Shown here piece by piece: positions 45,288 through 56,152 of a stretch of DNA of 64,000 bases. The stretch comes from Diogma glabrata (lineage: Eukaryota; Arthropoda; Insecta; Diptera; Cylindrotomidae): positions 193,636,322 to 193,700,321 of the forward strand of contig OY856188.1 in the NCBI GenBank assembly GCA_963693315.1, in the 5' to 3' direction. Made by a program: the position numbers and the translations under genes. Numbering within the stretch: the stretch's first letter is position 1; the number at the start of each line of letters is the position of its first letter. The notes beneath the pieces were generated by a model. It searched no databases. It was not told the DNA's origin and saw nothing but the letters and a program-made list of their open reading frames with translations.

Positions 45288-46480
45288 TTTTAATTTTGTT
45301 TTTAAGGTTATTGTGATGGCTTTCTCTTTTCACAGGAAGTAAATTGGGTACCATTTTATCACACAAATCGGGACATCTTATATTGCCTCTTACTAGATCA
45401 AGAGCAAAAAGTGCGGAAGCTAACTCTCTTCTGGATTCAAATGAAATCATATTAAGTAAAAGAAGCCTTTCTACATATTTTGGAAGCTTATAGCCACAAA
45501 ATCTTAAAGGTTTTAAGGCCAAAAGTAAGAATTGTTTTTGCACCGATTCTAATAAGTTTTTGTATTCACTTGTATAAGGAGACCATATTATACTGCCATA
45601 CTCCATAGTGGATTGTAGAAGAGAGAAATACAGAATTTTTGTTAAAGCAATGTCATTAAATTCTTTAGCTCTTCGTTTGATAAACACTGTCGTAGCACTG
45701 TCTACACCTAAATCGCGAAATGAATTAGTTCTCTCTAATTCTCTCTCCAGCACATTTCCGTTCTTAACTGATTTCTTAAAAATGAAATGGTTACGCATTT
45801 ATCTATATCTAACTGCATACCATTGTCATTGCACCCCTACAATCGTTGTTTTAATAACTTTGTTTATTTTCAAGTCATCAGCAAAGAAAGAGAATTCACA
45901 GTCTTCGAGCAAAACAGAAAGATCGTTAAGGAAAATTAGAGGACCAATGTGACTTCCCTGAGGTACAGAAGACGCTACATCAATTGGCGTTGAAAGATTA
46001 TCTTGAAACCTTACGATTTGTTTTCTGTCTTTTAGGTATTACTGAATCCATTTCAAAAGATTGCCTCTGATGCCATATCTATTTAGTTAGTAGTAAATTG
46101 AACGAAGTAAATTGAACTAGATTGGAAACTGTAGATTTATCAGATTCACAACCATGTTGGTTTTTGTGTATTAAGTCTTTAAGGCTAACATACATTTTTT
46201 GAACTACCATTTTTTACATAGTTTTGGTATGGTAGATAAAATAGCAATTCCTTTGTATTTAGAAATATCACATTTATCGCTACTCTTAAATATCGGAGTG
46301 ATGAACGATTATTGCCAACAGTCCGGAAAAGTCCCGGACTTTGTGTGTATTTTATTATTATTATTCAAGTCTCTAATTTTCATTCATCTCATGTATTATC
46401 TACAAGTCATTCTATAACTAGCTTTATTGCTGTGACTGCATTACGCCACCTTTTATACAATTTTAGAAAAATCGTCTAAT
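45280..46480 (-). pseudogene. Jockey-like LINE reverse transcriptase fragment
   Basis: Reading minus from 46480: FKSSDKCDISKYKGIAILS (RT motif 1-like, 46300-46240), DRKQIVRFQDNLSTPIDVAS then SVPQGSHIGPLIF (45960), FADD in SFFADDLKI (about 45880), then 45798-45280 with FRDLGVDSATTVFIKRRAKE and SLLQSTMEYGSIIWSPYTSE. Arrangement and FADD box fit the Jockey/CR1 group. Stops and frameshifts occur at about 46040, 46130 and 45810. The 172-codon C-terminal piece is open up to the abutting LTR. No endonuclease or 3' tail is present. Confidence 0.8.
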
Positions 46481-46761
46481 ACGAAGTCTCTAGAGTCTAG
46501 AGCAGGATATGTACATTTACCATAAACATTTTTTTTAAATAAAATGTTTTGGGTAGTAGGAATTACAATATATTGTATTCCGGTTTTTGCAGTAATCATC
46601 CCATTCGGTTATTGTTTGTGTATCATTTATTTTTCGTATTGCCCCTTTTCTGCGACAACGCCTCAGTTTGTAATGTCTATCAATTATTTATCCAAGCGTT
46701 TTAGATTAATTATGGAATTTAATCATTGATATATTCTGATTATCGAATAATACACGAACTC
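46481..46761. other. Short non-coding spacer
   Basis: GGTAGTAGGAATTACAATAT at 46553 echoes the 23.2-kb repeat block. Otherwise nothing recognised. Confidence 0.4.
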
Positions 46762-47846
46762 AGTGTGGTTTTCGTCCCAACCGCTCAACCACAGATCAAT
46801 GTTTTACATTAAGGATGATTCTGGAAAAATGTTGGGAGTACAACATCAGCATTCACCAGCTCTACGTTGATTTCAGGCAAGCATATGATAGTATCATCCG
46901 CGACAACCTCTGGTCCGCACTCATATGCCTTGGTATCCCAGAGAAACTTGTTTCTCTGTGCAAACTCACAACATCGGGATCAAATTGTAGAATAGTAATC
47001 GAAGGGTCAGTCTCTGATCCTTTCGATATAACATCAGGTGTTCGACAAGGTGATGCACTCGCGCCTGTACTGTTTAATTTGGCGCTGGAGTACGCGATAA
47101 GAAAAAGCCGAATTGAGACGCAAAACTGTATATATAATAAATCTAGTCAAGTTCTTGGCTACGCAGATGATATTGTGCTTCTCGGACGTTGAACGAGCGA
47201 TATTAAAAATAGTCTCTCTCAGCTTGAAAGAAACGCTAAACGACTTGGATTATGCATCAACACCGGCAAAACTAAAGTGTTAACAACATCTAAGAACATA
47301 CCTCCCGGAAATTTGGATACTGGCGACTACGAAGTGGAACGCGTGGAAAACTTCAAATACCTTGGGTCTGTAATAACATCGTCAAATGACATGCAGGCAG
47401 ATATCAAAGCCCGTGTCTCTGCCGCATACAGAGTTTTCTACGCATACTCAAAACTTCTGCGATCAAAACATCTTTCGCGGTCGTGTAAACTCACACTTTA
47501 CAAAGCATTAATTCGACCTGTGCTTACATTTGGAAGTGAAAGCTGGACACTGACTTCCTCCGATTGTAGAATTTTATCAACTTTCGAGAGGAAGGTCATA
47601 CGAACAATTTATGGTCCATGTAAAGTCCAATCCAGTATAGAATCCGAATGAATCACGAAATCAGACAGTTCCTTGGAGGCTGCGATGTAATCGGATTCAT
47701 TAAATCTAACCGGATTAGATGGTTTGGTCATGTAAAAAGAGCACCATTAGATAGAATGATTAAAAAAGCGTCCCAACAACAACCAGCTGGTGTTCGTCGA
47801 AGAGGAAGACCTAGACAACGCTGGCGTGATGACATCATCCAAGACC
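46762..47846 (+). pseudogene. RTE retrotransposon copy E, RT to C-terminus, cut by gap
   Basis: 5' truncated at CAGTGTGGTTTTCGTCCCAA (GFRPNRSTTD). Very close to copy C throughout. Differences: CGTTGAACG for CGTAGAACG at 47188, which puts a TGA seven codons after YADDIVLLG; and a small rearrangement AGTCCAATCCAGTATAG at 47624 in place of AGTTGCTGAAAATCAGTATAG, shifting frame. Text runs to RQRWRDDIIQD and stops at the N gap, so the tail is not seen. Confidence 0.9.
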
Positions 47847-48046
47847 NNNNNNNNNNNNNNNNNNNNNNNNNNNNNNNNNNNNNNNNNNNNNNNNNNNNNN
47901 NNNNNNNNNNNNNNNNNNNNNNNNNNNNNNNNNNNNNNNNNNNNNNNNNNNNNNNNNNNNNNNNNNNNNNNNNNNNNNNNNNNNNNNNNNNNNNNNNNNN
48001 NNNNNNNNNNNNNNNNNNNNNNNNNNNNNNNNNNNNNNNNNNNNNN
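47847..48046. other. Assembly gap, 200 N
   Basis: Exactly 200 N, beginning inside RTE copy E about 110 bases before its expected end. Confidence 0.97.
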
Positions 48047-49207
48047 AATTCAAATAACAGAATAGAATGCATCTACAATTACAAAAAATTGATCACCTTG
48101 ATCTTGATAAATATGTATTTAAAACTTTCAAATGAAAATAAGTAATTTAGTTCCGTTTTTTCCTAACACGTGGCGTATCGTGATACCTTGTAGAAGTTCA
48201 TTGACGTTGATAAAAAATGTGTTTAATAAGATTTGTTTATTATTATAAAATAATTGTCTAATTAATCAATTAAATTGTCTATTACTTTTTCGTTTCAAAA
48301 GCTATATTTTTGATTATAAATTCTTTTCTCATACATCAATAATAATAAAAAATAGTTTTTTTAGTTGATTATATTGCTGCGGTTTGCTGAAAAAATTACT
48401 TTAAATTTTAATTTTATTTCAATGTCACACTCACAACTTTTTTAGTACGATTTTGTTGTAATGTTTGATTAATTAATTTTCCATAAAATTGTTGTTTTTT
48501 CTTTAATTTGGCGTCGGTTTCTGGAATTTTTGATTTTAAAAAATTGATAGAAATGAATTTATGTAAGAAGTTAGAAGTTGTTTCTATTTAAGGTATAATT
48601 ATACGTTGACAATTAAAATATGAAAATAAATTTAAATTGGTTCCTTTTGGATCATGATAATTTAATTTTAAATGATATATAATGATCATGAGGTATGAGA
48701 AAAAGGATTGTAAAATTTAGACTTAAAATGCGCGTGAACGAACTATTGTTTTGAAGAATTAAGAGTTAAGAATTAAGAGAACCAAAAGATCAACTTTTGT
48801 ACCATTAATTTCATTTTATTTTAAAATATATTTTAAAAAATAGCAAGGGGTTTAATAATAAATTCCTACTCTTCGTTTTCTTTCTATACAATTTTGTTTT
48901 GTTTAATAGTTCTTGTTTAATTGACCGTTTCTGGACTGCCACTAGCCGACTATTGTTTACTTAACTGACTTATATAGGAAAAAATGATTGGATCGATTCA
49001 TTGGACCAACCAGGACAGAGGTTTGGCAAAGACTTGGTTTTGTCTTAAAATTTTAAACCTGGTCCATGTAGGCAATAATGGTTATCCGTCAAAGTTTGTC
49101 CGGTCCAATGGTTGAATCAAAATTGGTTTGATCCTTGACGAGAAAAATTCATTAAGTTTGTCCTAATGAGTGGATCGATCCTTGATTCAAGCTTTAATTT
49201 ATAAATT
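48047..49207. other. Non-coding stretch with a weak inverted repeat
   Basis: At 48985-49010 GATTGGATCGATTCATTGGA(CC) pairs loosely with GGTCCAATGGTTGAATCAAA at 49108-49128, and GGATCGATCC-like words recur at 49172, so a degenerate small DNA element may lie at 48980-49190. No coding sequence. Confidence 0.4.
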
Positions 49208-49680
49208 CAAATTAAATTGGCGCTTGAGTACGCGAGTACTGGTCCCATATTGCATGAATCAGATCGTATATATGTGAGACCAGAGCTGCTCCTCCATTTT
49301 TAAATTGTTCTGCAGGGATTCCATCGATACCTGGCGATTTACCGTCTTTTAATTTTTTGATGGCAGCGTCCACTTCTTCTATTGTTGGGTAAGGGACAAA
49401 AATCTCCTCACCTGCCGGAGCTCGAATAGGATGAACTTCATTCGTCCTATTTAGTTGGTCGTGAAAGTGGTATCGCCATACTGACAGCACATCACGTTCA
49501 TTTGTGACAATATGGCTGTGGATCTTGGGTGAAAATCTTTTGTCAGATGCCGCGCATTGGCAAAGCATTTTTTCGAATTTCCATTAGCTACATGTTGGTG
49601 GATGTTTTCGACACAGCTCTTCAGTTGTTCGCGTTTCTTTTTCCGTAGGAGTTTTGCTGAGGCTTTTCTGGCGCATAGAT
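49208..49680 (-). pseudogene. RTE copy F fragment with a 25-bp inverted junction piece
   Basis: 49680-49233 is minus-sense linker and RT start (RHLTKDFHPRSTAI position, VLSVWRYHF, KLKDGKSPGIDGIPAEQFKN, then SHIYDLIHAIWDQ). It ends at TACTGGTCCCATATTGC. At 49208-49232 the plus strand reads AAATTGGCGCTTGAGTACGC(G), which is RT text (NLALEYA) in the opposite sense. So a short 3' segment is joined in inverted orientation. Deletion of the GNxEC region and a loss of NNEL-like codons also distinguish it. Confidence 0.85.
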
Positions 49681-49724
49681 TTTTATTCTGCTACAATTTA
49701 ATTTTGCTAAATTTACAATATTTC

Positions 49725-50300
49725 AATTAGTATGTGTGACGAACAAAACGACGAATGTAAAAGTATTCGTTTATTGGGAGTCACAATTTGCAATGACTTA
49801 CTCTGGAACGATCATATAACGGCGATGGCAAAGTGCGCGTCAAAAAAACTAGACCTCAATAGATGTTAAAAATATTTCACGTGTCCATCACTCCACATTT
49901 ATAAGTCCTATATCCGTCCCTGTATGGAGTACTGTTGTCAAGTTTGGGGTGCTGCAGCTGTTTCTGCCCTCTGTTCAAAAGCGTACGAATTGTTGGTGAT
50001 CAAAATTTAACATCAAATCTTGATTCCCTGATTGAGCTCGGACGAAATTAGATCCATTATACCTGAACCATTCTCTTTACTCCGTTTTACTTTTCAATCG
50101 GGTAATACAAACAACCAAACTGTTGAGATCACTCAATCAAATGGTAATAAAATGCAGACTTCTTTGTCCATACAGCAGACAAATGGAATATTTTGCCCGA
50201 ATCAGTAGTCTGAGTGCATGTGGTTGTGCGACCTGGGTTCAAAAGGTATCTATATGTTGTAACACATATTATAATTTCTATGACACAAAACATTTTATAA
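49725..50300 (+). pseudogene. Second jockey-like LINE tail
   Basis: Plus strand: IRLLGVTICNDLLWNDHITA (49765-49825), then SYIRPCMEYCCQVWGAAAVS (49905-49975), NLTSNLDSLIELG at about 50010 in another frame, and SRQNGIFCPNQ near 50175. This is the region after RT typical of jockey/CR1-type LINEs. Several stops and frameshifts break it. It is a different family from 45280-46480. Confidence 0.75.
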
Positions 50301-52105
50301 AAAAAAACCACCTTGTTCGGGTTCCTACGAAGATGATCTCTAATGTCTATATAAAAATAGTCGAGTAAACCTTTAGCATATTAGAACGGATTTAACCTTT
50401 TATATGTTATATACGGCCCTCTAATAAGTTATCCATTTCGAAATTATATTGTGTTTTAAACTCACTATTGCCTTACTATTTTGAACCAAACGATACATCG
50501 TATGCTCATAAATAATTAGTTTGAATTCATCTATTTATGTCAGATACGTAAACTTTTACGTAAACATCAAGTTTTCTAATCAAACAACTAAAAAAGTAAA
50601 TCTGTTTTGTTTTAATATTTTATCAAAATGGTTTGTTTTAATACATAAGGTACAACTTGGAATTTAAACCCTTGGAATTTCAAAATTATTATGGTCAATT
50701 TTTTTTTGTAACAGTATTATATTTATTAAAGACTTGAGTTTTTTATGTTCTTTTTTCAATTCAACAAATATTAATTTAAGAGCATCCCTTGAGTTGAAAT
50801 ACCATTTCAGTTTAACTGGGTTTTCAATTTTTGGAATCAATCCATTTATGTTGTGTGGTTAAGAGAGCATATTTGAATGTTTATTTTTGTACATCGGTAA
50901 AATAAATCAAATTTTGTAATAAGTCGGACATTAAAAGGAAATTATACAATTGATTATGGTTTGGTTTCAATGGGTTCAATTGTTACGTTTGTTATAAGTC
51001 TCTCACGCACATAAACACTAATTCGTTAAGCGATGACCTGGACTGACTGGGAACCGGTTTTATTCGTATTTTGTTTGTTTCTTTAAGTTTCTTGTTTGAT
51101 ATAAATAAAGAAAATCTGGTTTTCTTATAAAAAAACGTCTGGGTATACTCGTACTTAATAAATAAATGGAAAGTTTAATTGTGAGTTTTGTTGAGAAAGA
51201 AATAATTTGATTATTACTACGGTCTGAAAACAATTTTTAAGGTGATTCCTTATTATTGTTGCTCTAGATGCAGTAGCATTAGCTTTTTATTTTTTTTTTG
51301 TGTCGTTGAAGTGTTACGTGTATTATAATGCCTTGTTTTTTTTTTGATCCAGAATATCTTTCAACACCGTTGCATGAGTATGAGGTTGCACAGTAGACCA
51401 GTTACAACTGACCAGTGATGGCTTTTGGCATTTTTCCATCGAGATTGTTGTAAACGTCCTTGGACAGAGCTTGGTTTCGGATACTTATTGCTTATATTTG
51501 TATGTTCACTAGTATGGTAATAAACAAAAATAAAATGAAGTGAAGTGACATATATGATAAAAAAAAAAGTGTAAACACGAGTTTATGTTCATTGTATGTA
51601 GGTAACTCATCTAACATGTTAAAAATGAGAAGAAAACTAGCGATGGTTGATGTCAAAATGTACAGGTGGTCCGCTTTTTTCTTAATATGTTTGTTCGTGA
51701 TATAGAATCGAAAAGAACGAATCAACCTATTGGCAAAACAATTGCTAATGAGAAAGTTAAGGGGACTGGTAATTAAATATTTGTAAAGTTAAAACATTTT
51801 AATAAAGAAGTACTCTTACATAAACAATTGGGGCAATACCAAACATGAAAACAACAGTACCATGTTCACCAAACGAACATGTTTTTCAGCAAAATGTGTT
51901 TGGTGCTCCAGAACGTTAGTAACATAACGAAAATTTACTGATTATTCAATTTTACAATTAACCAAAAATGTATTCAAACTTGCAAACTGTTTCAAACTTG
52001 CTGTTCACTTGCTAAAGTAATATTGGTACTTAGAAATGTTGGCTCATGCAACTAATGCGTATTGCGTAAATAATATTATGATCAAAATAACGCTAAATGA
52101 TTATC
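50301..52105. other. AT-rich non-coding stretch
   Basis: No recognised protein, inverted repeat or tandem array. Short ORFs of 60-77 codons here have no motif and look random. Confidence 0.5.
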
Positions 52106-52233
52106 ACAGCCCTGCTGTTGACATCCGAGATAACGTGAGTACATACCGTATTACATACCATTGGCAATAGCCGTGCGAACTGCGATATCACTATTTAAGA
52201 TGATATCTTAGGGATACTGGCGGATTATTGAAT
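52106..52233 (+). repeat. Three-copy dispersed repeat, copy 3
   Basis: CCCTGCTGTTGACATCCGAG, ATAACGTGAGTACATAC, CCATTGGCAATAGC, GATATCACTATTTAAGATGA, TATCTTAGGGATACTGGCGG, ATTATTGAAT: same order and orientation as copy 1, with one extra partial TACATACC block. It lies just beyond the integrase end of the third gypsy-like element. Confidence 0.7.
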
Positions 52234-52254
52234 TTATTAATGTTGAGTCCTGAA

Positions 52255-52977
52255 CTAAAAATTAAACATTTTCTCATTATAATTTTTTGTCTTGACGAAT
52301 ATTTTAATTAAATAGTATAATTTTGATTGTACGTCCATCAACTTGTCGTCCCAATTGTTACATTCAATACCGTCACTTAACATTCCTAAACTTCTGGTAA
52401 TGATCTTGTTAACAATTTCGACTTGTCCATTTGCTCTTGGACAACCACTAGCAATTTTTACGTGAATTATGTTGTGTTCTTCACAAAAACTTTCGAAAAG
52501 GCGAGAAGTAAAAGCCGTTCTTCTATCGGTAATAACCTTTTCTGGTTTACCGTAATTTCCTAAAAAGGTTTTGAAGAATTCCAAAGAACTTTCGGCACTC
52601 ACGTCTTTTAACGCACCTAATATTACATATTTACTATACCCATCTACTAATGTGGCTACATATTTATTATTATTTTTGGTTATCACATATGGACCTACGT
52701 GATCGTAATGAACAACTTTAAATGGTTCAGTACCCTTTTCTAGTGGATACAAATAACCTGGTTGTTTACCTCCAGTTTTCTTATAGTAAATGCAGTTAAT
52801 ACATCGATTTACATATTTGGTCACGAAATCTTTCATTTTTGGAAAGTAATAAGTAGTTTTTAGTTTTTCTTTTGTCTTATCTATACCAAAATGTATAACG
52901 CTTTCGTGTCCATCTCTAACTACATCATATTTTAAATCATACGGTACGTATAATCGCCATTTATTTTTAGTATACAT
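52255..52977 (-). pseudogene. Integrase of a third gypsy-like element
   Basis: 240 open codons. Zinc finger portion: H in VIHFGIDKTKEKL and CINC near residues 56-59. Catalytic core: D in YDHVGPY, then D in VITDRRTAF, and E in NGQVEIVNKII. The C-terminal quarter is lost, ending abruptly in AT-rich text. The zinc finger start and the link to RNase H are disrupted (gap 52978-53133). No matching LTR was found on this side. Confidence 0.85.
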
Positions 52978-53133
52978 ACTTGTATACTCTTGAATTGTAC
53001 ATCGTAAATTTTTGGAAAGTATTAGAATCTCCCTGTTCTAACAGATCTCTGATCTTCTTGATTTCGCTATCCGTTCTTTGCAATGCTGCAATCCAATCTG
53101 TATTTACCTTAATTCCTAGAATGAGGTTTCTAT

Positions 53134-53919
53134 CTAGATCACTAAGTTCGATGAACCTTTTACATGTTCTACTGTAAAATCAAATTCAGATAATCTAACG
53201 AACCATCTTCCGATTCTAGAATTAATATCTCGCTTTTTAGCCAGCATTTTAATGCTGTTACAGTCGGTTTTGACAATAAACGAAGTACCTAGTAGATATG
53301 TTCTAAATTTTTCCAGCGCAACAACGATCGCTAGTACTTCCAATTCAACTGCTGGATACAACGACTCTTCCTTAGTTGTCTTTCTACTATAATACGAAAT
53401 TGGTCTATATTTTCCGTTTTTCTGTTTTTGATATAAAACAGCTGCTAAACCTAAGGCACTTGCGTCCGTCTGCACTTCTGTCATCGCTTGTGGATCGTAT
53501 ATTCCTAGAACTGGTTAATCTATTAATAATTCTTTGATTTCTGTAAACGCTTTATTATGTTCTTCGGTCCATATAAATATCTTATTTTTTTGTAATAAGT
53601 CTGTTAATGGTCTAACAATAATCGCGTAGTCTTTTATAAATCTCCTAAAATAGCTAGATAGCCCTATGAAACTTCTTAAATCTCTTAAATTTTCCGGCCG
53701 TGGAAATTGTTCTACAGCACGAACTTTTCTTAATCCTGGTTTAATACCGTCTATAGATATTTGAAACCCTAAGTAGTCTATATTACTTAAAAAGAACCTA
53801 CACTTAGATAAATTTAGGGTGAGACCTGCATCTCGAATTACATCAAATATTATTTTTATATTGCACAAGCCTTCTTCTATATTTTTATTTGGGATAATAA
53901 TGTCATCCAAGTAAGCCAT
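53134..53919 (-). pseudogene. RT C-terminal half and RNase H of the third gypsy-like element
   Basis: 53919-53515 begins at the RT active site (AYLDDIIIP) and has YLGFQISIDGIKPGLRKVRA and LRSFIGLSSYFRRFIKDYA. 53484-53134 is RNase H: QTDASALGLAAVLY, ELEVLAIVVALEKF and KTDCNSIKML. A single stop at 53516-53514 separates them. The RT N-terminal half and the protease are absent: a foldback element and broken sequence occupy their place. Confidence 0.88.
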
Positions 53920-53973
53920 AGCGACACTAGTTTACAAATTTTGAACTTTTTTTGTCGCCCTGAATAAAACCCA

Positions 53974-54776
53974 ACTTTTCTTATGGATTTGGATCTCCTA
54001 AACACGAATATTATATTCACTTTTTTTGGTTAGCTCTTGTTTTTGAGATATTCACGAAAAACCAATTTTTTCGGTGATCAAAAATGTTGTTTCGGTTTTT
54101 GGGTCTCATATTTTACAAAACAAACAAATAAAATATATTAATGAAATATATGCATAGTAAATATGCCAACAAACAATTTGAGCTATATTTCGTAAAAATC
54201 CATGAAGGATTCTGGAAGTTACAGTCGAAAAAAGTTGAAAAAATACGAAAAATTCACGTTTTTTTCAAATTTTTCCATTTTCAACACCATAAATTTTGAA
54301 CAAATAAAGACACTAATTTTTTTTAATTTCTTGGAGCCTATAGTAGCTTCAATTTTCTTTCTTTTAAGCTAAAATATACGAATATTGGTGCAGTTTGCAC
54401 CAAGTTATTCAAGTTTTCCCAAAGAAAGTAACAACTCAAAATTAGAAATTAGTGTCTTTGTTTGTTGAAAATGGAAAAATTAAAAAAAAACGTGCATTTT
54501 TCGTATTTTTTCAACTTTTTTCGACTATAACTTCCAGAAGCCTTCATGGATTTTTACGAAATATAGCTCAAAATGTTTGTTGGTATATTTACTATGCATA
54601 TGTTTCATTAATATTTTTAATTTGTTGGTTTTGTAAAATATGAGTCCAAAAAACCGAAACAACATTTTTGATCACCAAAAAATCTGGTTTTTCGTGAATA
54701 TCTCAAAAACAAGAGCTAACAAAAAAAAATGAATATGATATTCGTGTTCAGGAGGTCCAAATCTATAAGAAAAGTA
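53974..54776. mobile_element. 803-bp foldback element inside the third gypsy-like element
   Basis: Left arm 53974-54320 and right arm 54440-54776 are imperfect reverse complements over ~340 bp. Paired blocks include TTATGGATTTGGATCTCCTA / AGGAGGTCCAAATCTATAAG, GAGATATTCACGAAAAACCA / TGGTTTTTCGTGAATATCTC, AAAAATCCATGAAGG / CCTTCATGGATTTTT, and AAAGACACTAATTT / AAATTAGTGTCTTT. The ~120-base loop is non-coding. It is the longest inverted repeat in the window. No transposase and no clear target duplication. Confidence 0.85.
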
Positions 54777-54780
54777 CTAC

Positions 54781-55397
54781 CTACTGATGACATTTTCCAC
54801 ACACTTCTTTTGTAAATTTCTTCTCATATTTTATTTCTGTTCTCCTGTCAATATATTCACTTCCCTTTTTTAAATCACTTAGGAGGTCGCTACTTCTATT
54901 GTACTTTGATAATGGTCCTAAAAAATCTCTATACCTGTCATTTTTCAGGCCATTCACAATCCATTCTATTTTTTCTGATTCTTCAATTTCTGCTTCGTTG
55001 CATAACGCCAATTTTTCGAAAAAATATTCGACAATATTTTGATTGACAGCTCTGATGTAATTTTGAGCTTTCAACTTTTTTTTGTACTATAGAGTTATCT
55101 GTTGGAAAGGTTTCTATCAACAGAACTTTCCATTCATCCCATGTGTAATTTCTTCTATCCAAGGTGTCTCTCCACCTCCTTGCTACTCCTGACAACGTTG
55201 CTAACGCGTAGTGTACAATTGTTGCATCATCCCAATTGTATAATACACCATAATCTTCTAAACTTTCAATCCATCGTTGTATACTTGTATTTCAAATTTA
55301 GGAAGATTATCTGTCATATTAGCGAAATTGTATATCCTGTCGTATTTCATCTCTACAGAATCGTCTTCAGCTTTTTCCAAATTATTCGTACTCATAT
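54781..55397 (-). pseudogene. Gag of the third gypsy-like element, frameshifted
   Basis: Starts with ATG at 55397 (MSTNNLEKAEDDSVEMKYDR). It continues in another frame from about 55290 (SLEDYGVLYNWDDATIVHYA, then LSGVARRWRDTLDRRNYTWD) and shifts again near 55085 to 55074-54781 (AQNYIRAVNQNIVEYFFEKL, then EWIVNGLKNDRYRDFLGPLS). It ends at CGKCHQ, the first half of a zinc knuckle, exactly where the foldback element begins, so the remainder is missing. Typical Gag capsid text of arthropod gypsy elements. Confidence 0.82.
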
Positions 55398-56152
55398 TTA
55401 ATTATCTGCTTAGCATAATCACCTGTTAATCCGCTACAACGAAATTAACCTCACTGATTTTCGTTCTAAACAGCAACGCCACTTGAATACGTAAACCTCG
55501 TGTTCAATATTTTCTGAAATTTTGATATCGAATTATTTCTCCAAAAATAATTCGGCTACGTATTATTCGAATCCTTCAACTCTTTTTCCAGCTTTCGACG
55601 ATTAATTATATTTTTTGATTAAATATATAAATTTGGATTTTTATATCCCACTTCTGATATTGTTGATATACTTTATTTAATGACATTTATACACTACATT
55701 TCTATTACAATCTGTTTTTCTACACTGCTATATATTTTGTGTACTAATGCGACATTATTCATAACAGTGGCCGACATACAAACTAAAATTATAAAATTAT
55801 TACAACACAAATAATACAGAATCTTACTCGTACAAAAATGTTGTATGCAATTCAGGCATAAAGTATCTTTTTTGCTTTCGAGTGATTGTTTCTCTCGGCT
55901 AACGCCTCGAGCAACAGTTTCACTCTCAAGCAGAAAAGACATACTTTATGCCCTTAATACATAAATAGCTATTTAAGTCCAAAAAGAGAACACGTTTATT
56001 TTCATTTGCTCTTACGAATTAGAAAAAAAAAATTGTATACAGTCCACAAAATTCGAAGCGAACCAGCGCAATATATATTGGTCCATCAAACGGATTTTTA
56101 TTTATCAAAAAAAGTAATAATCTAAGTAATAATCACGTACATAACCTCAAAA
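55398..56152. other. Spacer between gypsy-like gag and BEL gag, with a 100-bp hairpin
   Basis: No LTR pair recognised. At 55856-55957 GGCATAAAGTATCTTTTTTG, CTTTCGAGTGA is mirrored by TCACTCTCAAGCAGAAAAGA, CATACTTTATGCC, a 33-bp imperfect stem whose loop holds CTCGGCTAACGCCTCGAG. It could be a small foldback element. An LTR for either neighbour may lie here undetected. Confidence 0.5.

Noticed and set aside
47648..48145. ORFs spanning the second N gap
   Set aside because: Only the part before the gap is real RTE sequence.
50215..50250. tRNA-like GCGACCTGGGTTCAAAAGG text (possible SINE B box)
   Set aside because: It belongs to the jockey-like tail coding region and has no A box at the right distance.
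55694..55942. 82-codon minus ORF with cysteines
   Set aside because: Half of it is the stem of the 55856-55957 hairpin; no recognisable domain.
52106..56000. LTR pair for the third gypsy-like element
   Set aside because: No direct repeat was found between the left flank (51.7-52.25 kb) and right flank (55.4-56.1 kb); the copy seems to have lost its LTRs.
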